Shown here one piece after another: positions 50,234-63,300 of a stretch of DNA of 64,000 nt. Positions within the stretch are counted from its first letter, which is position 1; each line of letters starts with the position of its first letter. A program made the translations under genes and the position numbers. Below the pieces are notes generated by a model that saw nothing but the letters and a program-made list of their open reading frames with translations, searched no databases and was not told the DNA's origin. Source of the DNA: Drosophila pseudoobscura (taxonomy: Eukaryota; Arthropoda; Insecta; Diptera; Drosophilidae); contig NC_046681.1 in the NCBI RefSeq assembly GCF_009870125.1, positions 18,489,001 to 18,553,000 of the forward strand. Reading direction: 5' to 3'.

Positions 50234-53200
50234 TTATATGTCCACCGCATATCCGGATAGGGTCACTCCTGGTGCAATCTCCTCTTCAACATAGGAGCCC
50301 GCCTGCTCGAAGGACCTTGCATTGCTGTTCTCAAAGCTGCGACCCACACTGGAGGAGCTCTGGTTCAAAGGAGGAGCCCGCTGCTGGCCAAAGTTGCGGG
50401 CTGCCCCATAGTTGCCCGCCGAGGTTTTATAGCCCCCCTCATCTTCGAAGCGGCGTCCAGTGGAGCGTAGTTTGGGTGCCTGGAATGTGTGCTGCTGATC
50501 CCCGGCGTCCGACCCCCGGCGATTGTTAAAGTCATAGGTGCTGGTCTCTGAGCCCCTTGGATAGTTTGTCTTGCGCAGCATGGCCTTGAAGTTGAATGGA
50601 GGATCCTCGGAGTTCTGCAAAGGGCATATGCGTGGAGTTTAAGTCAAAGATAATATAAGTGTGGGACACACTTACGTCTCCGTCGTTGCGTGCCATGTTC
50701 TGGAGCTCTCTTATGGGATCTGAAGGTGGATACGAGGAGCGTTGCTGATAGTTCCTTTGAGGCTGTTGACTGGGATTATTTCGATAGTAGTTGTTGGATG
50801 AAGGCATCGGTGGCGGCGGCGGTGGCGCCGCGTAGCCCTTGAGGGAATTACGACGGGATCCTGAGCGGCCCCAGTTGGGATTGCTGCTGCTGTTGTAGTT
50901 GTTATAGGCATTGTTGTAAGCATTCATGTTTTGTTGCACTTGGTTTCTAAAAAAAACGAGAACACATAGGTGCTTAAAATGCCGTCTCTAATTGCTTAAA
51001 TGATTTTTAAATCAACGGACAGACGGACATAACAAGATGTGGTACGTGGTATATATCGGAATCTTACCTTCTTAACTGCTGTGGATCTCTAAAGAACCCC
51101 TGATTGTATATATTATCGCTTTCGCCCATACGATCCCAATTGGTCTGGCAAGCCTGTTCTTTCTTATAAGCATTGTAGGTCATGGCACACGAAGTCATCG
51201 AAGGATTGCGCTGTAGAGGACTATCCCAGGCTTCATCATCTTCCAGATTTTGCACCAGCAACTGATTGGGAAACGTTTGACGAGATATAGAATTGGCCGG
51301 ATCCACCATGTACTGTGTGTCATAGAAGGGTATCTGATCCAGGCGGAATGGCATCTTCTTCATCGGAACAGGAAGGGGTCCCAGCTGCGAGGAGTTTACC
51401 TCCCGCATATTAATGCGCTCGAAGGGCACCGACCGGGTGCATTTGTTCAGCCCACCGACCATCCGTTGGTTGTAAATATGTACCTAAAAGGCAAAAGGAT
51501 AAACAAGGATAATCTATCGATCAATAGTTGGGGAATAAGTAGATCAGATCATTACCTGTTGTGAGAGATTGACAAAGTCCTGGAAGCGGGCCGCTCTGTA
51601 GTGCAGCAGGACCTGAAAGATGGACTTCTCTCGCCATTTCTTGGCATAGGGTCGAATAAAGTCGGCGGTGTTCTCGTTCCGTTGGCCCGTCTTCTCATTG
51701 ACCAGCGGCGGCAGACGGACCCGGTCACGGAACCCGCGATACGCTGTAGGAATACACAGAACAAACAGAGTAACCCATTAAACAACAACAGCAACAAAAG
51801 AGGGTCAGAGGGAGAAGTCACCTTAATTTAATTAAATTTTCATTTCTTTTCTATGCAGCACTTATAATTCATCTCTACGTGGCATGGCGCGGCGTCGCTG
51901 CTAAGTGTTATGTCTCGGAGAAAGAAACCTTTAAGCCGATTGGTTGCATCAGGCACGGAATGGGGTGGCAGCATACGACACCACTAAGCGGCTTAGGTAT
52001 TGCGGTAGAGAGACCACCGAACACCATCTACCACCACCAGTTCGAACTTCTACGTATATTCTTGATTACTTTTGTTATTTCTTTTTAGTTTGAGATTTTA
52101 TTGGTAGTAGTACGAGTAGTATGTGTAGTAGTATTATTGATCGAGTGCTACACTTCGATACGAATATAGTGATATAATGGTACGAGTACGAGTACGAGTA
52201 CGAGTACGTGTATATATGTAGTACTTATTATGGATTCTCTTCTTCGGCCGATGCCTGCTCTATTTTTGATATTCGCACTGCCGCCAGAGCCTCGTCCATG
52301 CGCGTCTCGAGGAACATTTCCTCGGCCTCCGATGGCGTCTCACTTATGTCGATATGCTCCTCATCGAATTCCTTAAGTTTATCAACTTGAGTTTTTTTAC
52401 CTTTTTGTATTTTGGCAGCCGCCAAATCGGAATGCTCCTGACCCTTTTTGCCCACTATTTAAGGGAGAGATATGATTAGGTTTTTTAAGGGAAGTTTTCA
52501 AGGAAGTTTTTGACGAAAACTTACATTTAAAGACCTTGCCACCTTTGACACGTTTTCGGGCTAAAAGTGCCCGCATCATGGACTGCACTTTGATGACTTT
52601 CTTCACTTGAAGCTCGTAATTTCTGAGGATCGTTTCAAGGATTAAAAGATGTCTCAGAGTAACGATTTAGGTTAGGATCCTACCTGGCTAAGAACTCATC
52701 GTTGTAGTAGCGCAAAAAGACTTTGGACTTGCCCAAGGCCCAACCCTCCATCTTGAGACGTAAAAATAAGAGACGACAATTCTCTTTTGTCATTTCCACA
52801 GGCTCGTCAAAGTCAAAGGCTAGGAATTGATAGCTAAAAGGGATACATCATAGAATCAAGTAAGTGAAGAGCTACTCAGGGTTCTACTCACCGTCTGAGG
52901 AACTCATCGAAGCCCAGTCGAGAGCTGTAGCCCTTTTGCCGGGCAATGACCGTGTCCAGGACACCCAGAGCCTTCATCTGTTGCTGCACCACGTCCGAGT
53001 GGAACGCACGCGGCTTGTACTCCAAATCAGCTCGTATGCAACGGACGAAGTGCACGCCGAGACTGGCATTTTGGCTTAGCATTTTGAGCAGAGTCAGGCA
53101 GGTGAAGCGGAAATTGGCCGACAGAGTACGTAAATTGTTGACCTGGGAGATGCATCCAGCACTCAAAGTGTTGAGGGCCTAATTGAGAGGGATTTATAGA

Positions 53201-56148
53201 CCTTAAGGACTGAAGTTTGCAGGGCTTAAGACTCACGTAGGACCTGCGTTCAGTTTCATCCTTATGCTGGACAGCCTCAAAAGGCATTGTCAGATTGCCA
53301 GCCTTCGTCAGTTGATTGGTGAACATGAGCATTATGCTCTCGTCCAGCGAAGAGCGGAACGTCTCAATCATTTCCGGGGGGACAAAGTCGCGGTTGATGT
53401 CCGTGAAGGAGCGAGTATCATAGATGATGCGGCCCGTATAATGAGCAACGGATATCTCAGTGGCAGTGTGCTTCTTCACAAACTGGCTGTGTTTCTCCGA
53501 AACGCGATCTATTCAGAAATTCAGAGCTTACATGTATAAGTAACGAAAATACCTCGTGGGGACTCACCCATAATCAAGTCCTGATCCTGGCAGGAGCGTG
53601 AGGCATCATCAATGATGTAGAAGAGACCATCTGGCTTGGTTAGCAGATTATCCAAAGCGGTCTTGTTATCGTAGAAGTTCAAGTTAATGGTGTCTATATC
53701 CTCGGCCTCCATTTCGAGCATTTCGCTAATGAAAATGCGTTGGTTGTAGTGATATTGCATCTGTTCGTTCAGAGTGTTGATCATTAGCTGCTCCATGCCA
53801 TTCCGATTGAAGCACTCAAAGCCGAACATATCATGGATAATGATGGCGTTTGTGTCGCCACTAGGGAAAGAGGTTCGATCAAGTTTTATTCGTATTGGGG
53901 GGTTAATTATGGGTTCTGTATGACTTACAAGACAGCTCTTGGAAACGACATGTTCATGTTAATCCTGTTGATAATAAAGTCCACAAATCGGGAGTAGATG
54001 GTGCTGGCCACAGCATCGCGTGCATCGCGAGCCTCCTCTGCGGTGTACTGCCGTCTTTCGGCCACACCTCCCTTGACCATTATGAAGTTTGTTAAGGACC
54101 ACATGAATTTCTTCTCATCCACCCTCAAGAGCTCGGCAATACGCGATACTATATCCGTGTTCTCGACTTCGGCGTACTTGCCGGACTGTCGGAAGCGAAT
54201 GTTTCCAATGTTTAAGATGGCAGCCAGCACCTTTCGCACAGTCTCCAGCTGCTTGTGGTTAAAGTCCAGATCCCTGAGAATGTTCTCGAACTCACGGTAG
54301 TGCTCCACATTACCCTCGGGATCGTCGCGACGATACTTGATCTTGGTTGGGGGAGCATCTGGTGGCACGCGGAGATAGCGATAGTTGCGGTCCGCTTTCA
54401 AATTGTAGTCCTTCAGCTGATTCTGCTGGTTGATGAAGTCATAGAAATAGTAGAAAATGTGGAAATTGTGCTGGGTGCCGTCACACGTGGCCACTCGCAG
54501 CTTCTCCAGCATATACATATTGAATACCGCTCCACTCATCTTTCCGGTCTTGCCGAAAGTCAGACAATACTGCAGGACACAGCGGGTGGAGTCATTGTTG
54601 ACGGGAGTGCCGGCATTGACCATCATCAGGATGGCCTTAATGGAGGTCTCCACGCGCCCAGTGGCACCCCGATTGCCAGCCCCAAGATAGCACAGATGCT
54701 TGATCAGCAGACGGGCGTTGGTCGACTTGCCCGAGTAGCTCTCCCCAGAAAGGACAATGTGCTGGGGCTCGCGATGATGGAGCATATCCTGGTAGGCAAT
54801 ATCGGCCACGGAGAAGATATGGGGTTGGTTCTCCGAGCGAGACTTGAATCGGTATTTGGCATGGAACTGCAGAGGTCACAGAATTCATAGAATTTGAAGG
54901 TGAAATATAGGAGATATGAGATTGCACTCACCTCCGGAGGGAATTCGCTTTGGATCTCATTCGAATTCAGGGACAGCAGGATATCTCCAATAAAACTATA
55001 GGATTCACCAGTCATCATGCGATTTAGCAGCGAATCAATGATGCTCTCATCCACGGGGTTTTCCAGGGCTGCCAAATCTTCAGGATACATGCGTTCCGGC
55101 TTCCCATCGAAGCGCTTGATATAGCCGCGATCCACAAATAGTTCCGGCTCCTTGTACAGGCTCTTCACATCCCGCGAAAGCTCCAGCATCTCTGCAAGAT
55201 CCGACTGCATCTCCTGCTCGTTCTCAATGAGCTCCGTGAGGAATGGATGCTCTACCATCTCGACCATCATGGGGCGATTCTCGGCACTCTTCTCCAGACA
55301 CTCGGCAATAAAGTCATTGATCTGCTGGGACCAATTCGTGGGTCGCATCAGTGTCGGCGGTGGATTCCGCACGATCTGGAACATGGCTCGAGTGGGATGC
55401 ATGTCAGCAAACGGGGGCTTTCCATCGGCCAACTCAATGGTGGTGATACCCAGGGCCCAGACATCTGCCCGAACGGTGATATCGGGCTCGCGGGACTCCA
55501 TGGCAGCCACCACTTCGGGGGCCATCCAACACGGCGAACCAATGCAGGTGCCTCGCTTCCCCAAAGTCGAATCCACTTGACGGGACAGACCGAAGTCGCA
55601 GAGCTTCACCCGTCCATTTTTCGTGAGCAAAATGTTGTCGCCACGGATGTCCCGATGCAGGACATGATTGCGATTCAGCTCGATGGCTGCCCGACACGTC
55701 TCCCGGATGATGTAGGCGATGTGCTCCTCTCTCATCCTACGGTCCAGTTTGAGGAGCTTATTAACCATATCTACGGCTGTTCCTCCAGAACAGTACTGTA
55801 AGGATCATATTTAGTAGGGATTTTTGAGTTTTGATTTGTTCAGTTTTCTTATGCCGGACTTACCTCCAAAACGAACCAAATCTCATCAGGACCATTCGGC
55901 TTCGATAGCTTGTACACGCCATAGAACTCCGGGAGATTGGGGTGGGCACAATAGTCGCGCAGAGTACGATACTCCTCCTCGATGGACACCTGATGCTCTT
56001 CATCGTAGTGCTGTATCTTTAATGCCACCAGACGATCGGTCTCCAATTCCTTGGCCCGAAATACTTTGGCATTGACACCCTGGGCTATTTCTTCATAGAT
56101 CTCGAACTTATCGGTTGGATCCGGCAATTGCGAATACGGTAAATACAT
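50234..56148 (-). CDS. ninaC: NinaC kinase-myosin III (p174-type isoform)
   Basis: Twelve exons: 56148-55864, 55795-54932, 54866-53929, 53860-53568, 53508-53237, 53178-52892, 52833-52684, 52622-52525, 51743-51556, 51483-51068, 50946-50676 and 50614-50234, giving 1480 residues (fly p174 is about 1500). Residues about 17-280 form a Ser/Thr kinase with VALK lysine, HRDIRGDN near 142 and DFG near 162; the glycine loop is atypical. From about 330 a myosin head follows, with P-loop GESYSGKST at 424, then a calmodulin-binding IQ region and a long Pro/Asn/Ser-rich tail ending GVTLSGYAVDI. NinaC acts in photoreceptor rhabdomeres in calmodulin storage and phototransduction termination. The p174 form is the rhabdomeral one, and its tail binds INAD. 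The next gene is Wnt10, also as in the melanogaster 27F-28A region. Confidence 0.95.
52176..52208 (-). repeat. (ACGAGT)n microsatellite
   Basis: About five GTACGA units lie just downstream of the p132-type stop codon, inside the probable p132 3' UTR or p174 intron. Confidence 0.8.
52228..56148 (-). CDS. ninaC: NinaC short isoform (p132-type) 3' end
   Basis: The first eight exons are shared with the long form. The eighth exon (52622-52525) can then join an alternative terminal exon, 52454-52228, at the same phase. This gives 1137 residues, close to the 1135 I recall for melanogaster p132. The alternative tail is highly charged (KIQKGKKTQVDKLKEFDEE) and ends SAEEENP. In flies p132 is cytoplasmic and p174 rhabdomeral, so both localisation variants appear kept. 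The exon lies upstream of the long-form exons, so choice between splicing and polyadenylation decides the isoform. Confidence 0.88.
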
Positions 56149-57356
56149 CCTGACTGTCCTATCAGTTCTTTAAATTGTTGCAGAAGTATTCTGTGGGTGT
56201 GTTAATTGGTTTATTCTTTGGAGGTACATAAAGAGATTAGGTTTTGGGGTTCCGTGTCTGCATTGTCAGGGCTTCGTTCGGTTGCGAAAGAACTGAAGAA
56301 TGAACTGGGTTGGAAAAGGGTTTGTTAATGGGTTTGAAGGTATCTGTAGAGAAAGGAATTCGAAATGACATCTGATGGTTTGGACTTAAGGACTTCCACT
56401 TTAATTGGAGCTACAAGAACTGTGTCCAAAGGATACCAAAAATCTTGTTATAAAGGAGAAGGACCTTAAATGAGAGAGGAACTAAAATTGAAGAGTTTTT
56501 GTTAAGATGTCCTCGAGTCCTTCTTCGTTTCACTTCACTTGGAATTAGTTAATGTTTAACTTCATCAAACGACTCTCTCTAAGAGAACATTTTCAATACT
56601 TTTCAACTTTTCAACACTCATCACATAATCCTTGATCCTTTAGGACAGACCTTTGATTTTGCCAGTGTTTCCAGAACTTTGATGATGGTTTCCAATTTGA
56701 TTTCCGAACCGACCGCACGCATGCAGCACGTATCGCTGCCGTTAGCCAACTAAAGGCTGGCCAAATGCAATCGTTGGTTTTTTACTAGGGGTCTCTTCCC
56801 AGCCCAAGGAAGGAAGCCCCTCAATATCAATGGGCAGTAGCCACAGCCAACACGGTACGGTGGTGGGCAAAAGCACCTTGGGCAACTATTTAGTCGACTA
56901 ATTCAATTAGCATTGCCGACATTCACGTGCAGACCAAAACAAAAGGGAAAAAAGGAAAAACCTGGGGAGTGAAAATGATAGGCATGTAAGTAGAATGGAA
57001 AACCGATTGAAACTCAGCTGATTGACAGACTAATTATGCATCTTATTATTTGTATTTACAAAATATATTTATATTTCATTTTATCATTTTATATATGTTT
57101 CAATATGTCTTGAGATTGCTAAACTAATCATTGAATTTACACATTTCAATTATCGTTTTTTGTTTTCTGTTTTCTGCTTTTTATGGTGGCCCTATAACAT
57201 ATTTTTATTGTTTAATACTGATTTGTGTTAAGTGTTTTTTGTTTAGATTGAAGAAAAGTCTTTTCTTATGTGTGTGATGATCCCTCTGGAGGCATTCCCT
57301 TACTCTGCCTCTTCGCTGACCGCTGGGATCGCTGGGATAGCTGATCGATCTCCTTC
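56149..57356. other. ninaC 5' region and Wnt10 3' flank
   Basis: About 1.2 kb noncoding. It contains the ninaC photoreceptor promoter, whose elements I could not pin down by eye, and the Wnt10 3' UTR. The DNA near 57040-57240 is AT-rich. No gene seen. Confidence 0.6.
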
Positions 57357-60300
57357 TCAATTGCATATACTAATCCACTCCTCCACGTGGCATTCCTCGC
57401 ACTCCACACTACAGCACCATTGAAATTTACAGTGACAGCGCTCGGCCCGTCGCTCGATGATTTGACTGTGGCCACGCCCACAGCAGAGGGAGGCGCACCC
57501 ATCGCTGGTTGTCGTATTTCGATTGCATTTGCGACCCACTGTGCCTGGAATGGGATGAAAGTAGAGCACGTTAGAAGGTAAATTGAAGTGCGGCGGGAGT
57601 TCAGGACGGGTTCAGGGCAGACCTTGGCAACGCATTGTCTCGAAGTGAACTCTTCCTGAATAAACAATGAACTTAAATCTGGGTATGCTATATGTTTTTA
57701 ATTAAGAAAAAGTTGATATCACATGGGTGTTACAGCTTTCATTGTGATTTGATTAAGTGGCAGCTGCGCCGACAGCCTGCTGCCTGACTATTAAAAAACC
57801 ATAAATAAACTATTAAACTAAGGCCTATAAACAAAGTATCATAATTGTTGGACGATAATTGCCAACGTTAATTGCCATCATTTGCCTAGACACGACACGA
57901 CGTGGCACACGGGGCACATGAATCAAAACGCCCGATGGGCTGGAGCCAGAGCCACAGCCACAGCCGGAGCTCGGACGACGATTAATTATAAATTTGCGTC
58001 GTAATTAACACTTTTAAACTGTTTCCCCGGTACTGCCTCCAGCGGCCTCCACATCTCGCTCGGTCTTTGATAATTTGCAAATGTGTCAACAGCAAAAATG
58101 GCCAACAAAAATTGCAAGTGGCAGTTAGATGTTAGATGTCGATGTGGACGTGCCGTGCCGTGCCGAGCCCCAAAACCCGAGCCAGATCTCAACAGATCAG
58201 CGCTGATCCGAGTTGATCCGAGATGGAGCTAAAGCTGAAGCTGAAGCTGATGCTGGGGCTGCTGTGCGCATGGGTCGCAGCATTTGTTGTTGCTGAGTTA
58301 TGTGGCATGTTTTGGTAGCCCGTTTATAAATCGTTTTTGCTTTTTTGTTGCATTTGCTGCTGCTGCTGCGGTTGCTGTTAATTTGCATTTGTGATTTATT
58401 TATTAGAGCCAAATCAAATTTATCGCTCGAGTCGTATCTATAAATCATTTTTAATTAGTTGAACCAAATTTCACGACAAGAAAACTGCAAATTAACCAAT
58501 TAGGTAATGCCGGGGTGTACAGCAGCAATGCAGGGAGTGCGGGTAATAGGGCTATTAGTAGAACAGAAGATGCATATTAGAGCCCTGCATTAATCCACAG
58601 TATTCTCAAGATCATAGTTATACACAGGCATGCGCCTCTTTAATACTTTTGATCTCTTTCTATATCTGCTTCGCCGTACGAAGCAAATTCCTCGTTTATT
58701 TCTCGTTCTCTCGTCCAGAAAATAAAAAGCAGAGTGAGCGAGAAGAAAAACCGAATTTTTCGGATCTGACACAGTAAAAAACCGATTCTAACTGACTGAA
58801 GGAAGCGGGACCCGACTCCCACTCTCTAATATGGAATCTCATGGGAATTAATGTAAAATGTGAACAAATGATACAGTAGGCATACAAACTCACCCTGTAT
58901 ATCTGCGCCCAGATCGCGCTCACAAAAGTTGGGCGAGCGCTGATAGTAGAAGAGCGATGTCTCCAGTTTGCGTGCCATTCGCGCCGCATTTTTATCAGCG
59001 TTCGGCTGGCGCGTGCCACGCTCCGAGCCATCCTCGTGCCGCCTTGCCTCGTGATCGCCCACCAGACCACCGCCATCGAGCGTGCCAGACGCATCGACGG
59101 CATCCATATCCGAGGATGAGGAGCCGGAACTGCTGCCACTATTTGACTTTTTGTTGCGGGCCCGCTTCAAGACGACAATGGGCTCGCCGTTGCCGAGATT
59201 CGACTGATCCACGAGTATGGCCTTGCGGAACTGATGCTTCAAGACCTTGCCGACGACGTGAAAGTCGGGGGCGGACTTCCAGCAGGTCTTCAGCTGACAG
59301 CTCCCGGACATGCCATGGCACTTGCAGCGGAATTCCATGTTGTTCGAAACGGCCTGCAGATATGGTTCATAAAAAGAGATAATTAGAGAAACAGAAATTG
59401 GATGACGGATAGCCACTCACCACTCTGCCCGCATGATTGTTGTGCAGATTGATCTTCGACTGAATATCGCCTGCCTTCTCGCGACAGTCCAGGAAGAGCT
59501 TGGAGTACTCCACACCAAAATCCATGTTGTGGGAGCAACCACCCCACTTCCAGCGGCTGGCGATCTTCGAGCGCTCGTACTTCTTCTCCTCCTCGGGCGT
59601 TAGAATCTGATTGGTTTCCAAGTACTGCAAGAACTGCTTCTTCTCCTTGTCCAGCGACTGGCGGAGGTTCTTGTTGAGGGTCTTCCTATTGATGGTCGGA
59701 TCACAGCCGCAGGACATCAAACGGCCTTGACTGCAGGCCCTCGCCACGCTGTGTGCCACCCCGGCAGCCGAAATGGCAAAAGCAAACGCGCTCTCCCTGT
59801 AGCCTAAAAGGAAAGAAATGTTTCTTGAGATGGGTAGAGGATGCTGGTAGAGGTGTGCTTTTACCCCTGGGGAATCATTGGGGAAACTATTGCAATTTAT
59901 GCGGTGTTATTTTTAACGCTGCATTTCGAAGCAGCACATTCGAACGCTGCGCCGCGCTCCGGTGGCCGCTCTGGGAATTTCAGCGGCATTTCGACTTTGA
60001 CATGGTCTGGACAAGCGTTCAACCAGGCCACAGCACCGCCACACCATCACACCACCACACAAGATCTTTTTAATGATCGTACGGCAGTGCAGTGTGCCAC
60101 ACCCACAAGAGAGAGGGAGGGAGATATGATATTTGAAATGCCTTATGCAGCAATAGCAACAGCAGCTGTCAAATGGCTGTCAAAAAGTTGACGTTAATCA
60201 TGGCCGACATGGCCATGAGTGGCCCCAAAGTTGGCAACATTTGTCAAACGATTGACATGCAAATTGTCAGCGCCACTTTGCATAAAACCAAACTCAATTC

Positions 60301-63300
60301 AATCCGAGATCAGAAACCAGAAAACAGAAACCAGGGATCAGATCGGCCACTAGCGACGAGAGCGACAGTACATATGTCAATGTGACAGGCTTGCATCATT
60401 CTCCTTGTTTCGCCGCTCCTCAGCTGTCAAACAATCAGTCAGTCAAGCCGGCCAGTCCGTCACTCAGGATGCGCACGAATGCAAATGTCAATGTTGTGAC
60501 AAGTTGTCGTACCAATACCCATCCGGCGACGAATCCAGCGATCCAGCGATCCATCGATCGATCCAAACTGCAATCGAAGGTGCAAGTGCAATGGGAAATT
60601 GTGTGTGTGTGTGTAGCGCGCATTTGATTGACGATTAAGACGCCATCAATCAATGCATCAGTGCAAACAGTAGCCTCTCCAAAAGCCCACCTTAGCTCTA
60701 CTCTACTCTTCTCTTCTCATCTCTCCTCTGCGGATCTCAGCCAACTTGTGATTGCTGATCGCTGATCGCTGATCTCGGACTTGATTTATGCACGCTTTGT
60801 CTTGCCCCTCGTCGAGCCATTTGCAAATCCAAATCACATCATTGCCAACAGTTACATTTGACAATGCCTTGGGGTCTGTGGCTCTCTCTCCCTCTCTCTC
60901 TCTCTCTGTCTCTCTTCTCTCGCATAAATTGGCCCCCAAACCGATCGAGGAGAGGCTTGACTGGACGCTGGACTGGAATGGAGTGGCTTGGCTTGGCCTG
61001 GCTTGGCTTGGCGACCTGTCTCTGTGCTCAGGTCTACAGTCTACAGAGTACCCTGTCTCCAATGTCTCGTTGTCTCCCGTGTGTTGCAATCCCAAGTAAT
61101 TGTTTGCGACATACGTCGCTCGCTTGTTGTCACATACAGAGGGAAAACGAAAGAGAGAGGGAGATCGAGAGAGAGCGAGAAGCTCAAAGATAAAGGTCGA
61201 TCGTCGATCCTTTTACTACTTTTGTGCCGGGGCCCCAGCTTCAGTTGATTGACAATAATGCATGGTAGCAGCAGCAGCAGCAGCCTCAACAGCGAAAAAG
61301 AAAAGATCAGCGATCTGCAACGACGATCTCTCAACGATCGACGATCGACGAGTTCCATAAGTTATAGTAGATATGTATGCAAAATAGTTGACCTGTCCGT
61401 GCGCCGTTTCGATTGTCAGTCATTGTGCGACTCGACTCGACTTGGCGACTCGGCGACTTGATTTGTTTCGTTTCACTTGGTTTGCTCCGACCCGACCGAC
61501 CGATCGCTGGCCCGATCCGATCTCTGTCCATCGATCCCTGACTTTGTGGCTGCCTTTTGTGCCCTTATAAGTCGTTCCCGTCGTACCTCGTCGTCGTCGT
61601 CGTCGTCGTCGTCGTTGCACGCGTTGCTGTTGCCTGTCAATATTGACTCTCGTTATGTGCAGTTCCTTCCTTATTTAATGGACGCACGAAACGGGCGGGT
61701 TGACAAACGGACACTGGACAGTGGACAGTGGACAGTGGACAGTAGACAGTGGACACTGGACATTGGACAGTGGGACAGACGGGACGTACGATCCTCAGAC
61801 ATGTCGGTGACATAAGCTTGGGTTTACCATATTCGATATTGGATGAAGGCTAGTCGAGAGTTACTTGGAAGTGCTGCTGGTGTGGCATGCATTTGGAGAT
61901 TTATGGTTTGGCATTGTTTTGTGGCAATGTTGTTAACTTTAACCTGCGCGATTCTGTCTGGCATTTGGACCGATCATGATGGCCCACTCAAGATTGCGGC
62001 GGCGGCAACGGCAGCCCCAAACAGCCCCAAATGCAAATAATATGCACAGAATTTGCTGTAATGGAAGTATTTGCCCACAAATGAAGCACCACTAAGCAAA
62101 AGATTCCTGAGCCTCCAACATAATCACATCACCGGCCTGGCCCAACAACGACAATGACAATGTTGGGACCGGGACTGGGACTGGTACTGCGAATGGGATT
62201 GAGGATTGTGCATCCGTATTCGATCCGCTCCCATGGCTGTCTTCCAGCCCCCATTCGTTTGTCTCTCGTTCGTTCCCCTGTACGTTGTCAGCGGCTGCGG
62301 CAGCATCCGTCAACGGAGATAACAATTTTTTAAATTGAAATTGAATGAAGTGGTTTGCTTACAATATAATTTATACGATGAATGCAAATAAATTACGCCG
62401 GACTTTACTGCCAGACCGAAACGAGATGAGCACCGGCTTGTCCTCGTACCCGTTCCCGTTCCCGTTCCGAGCCTGTCCTCTAGCCTTTCCCTTTTACTTC
62501 AGAAGTCTCTTCCGAGGCTCCTGTTTGCTGTTTGCTCTTGTCCGAATGTCGCATTGAAATTTGTGAGAAATCTCTTGAGCAACGTCGGCTATACACTCGT
62601 ACTCGTACTCGTACTCGTATATCGTTTGCATCTGGATTGCAATGCCGCCATTTTGAGCATTTCCATTGTGTTTTCCTTTCCTTCTGCTCCTCTTTTTTTT
62701 TGTGGAATTTTTACAGCAATCGTATGATGCATAATTTAACTAATGAAGCATTCTGCTTAGGGACTGGAAAACATTCGCATAGAAGTGGTATAAAGATATG
62801 GACTAAGTCTTAGAATTTGTTGTAAGTTTTAGAGGCTTTGATAATACAGTTTGGGGTTTATTATTTACTTTGTATATGAATTTCTATGAAGCTTTGCTTG
62901 ATTCTCTGCTTTAAAAAAAAATGAAGTGAAGCATTAGGTTTCTTTCAGCTTCAGTTTGCCAGATATTCAGAAGAACTGGTCAAATTCCAGATAACGGATA
63001 GCAAACCTTTAGCTGTACCCCTTGCTACCCATATCAAGCGGCACAGTACTCTGGCATGAGTCATAACAGAAGTCAGTTAGAAAAGTTGCGCGGAAAAGCA
63101 GAAATCTTGCAACTTTACACAAAACAAGGGATCGGCGCCTGTGATCAGAGTTACCGCTACTTGTTGTTTGGCCAACAAAAGAGGCTTAGAATGCGGCAAG
63201 CTCTTTGTAGATGCACACTGGTGAGTGTGTGAGATCTATCCGTCATAAGGCACACGCCGCGTAGGCATCAAGGCATCAGAGGTTGCTAGCCCAGTCACTT

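Noticed and set aside
50230-55801. Plus-strand frames across ninaC
   Set aside because: They are antisense shadows of ninaC exons.
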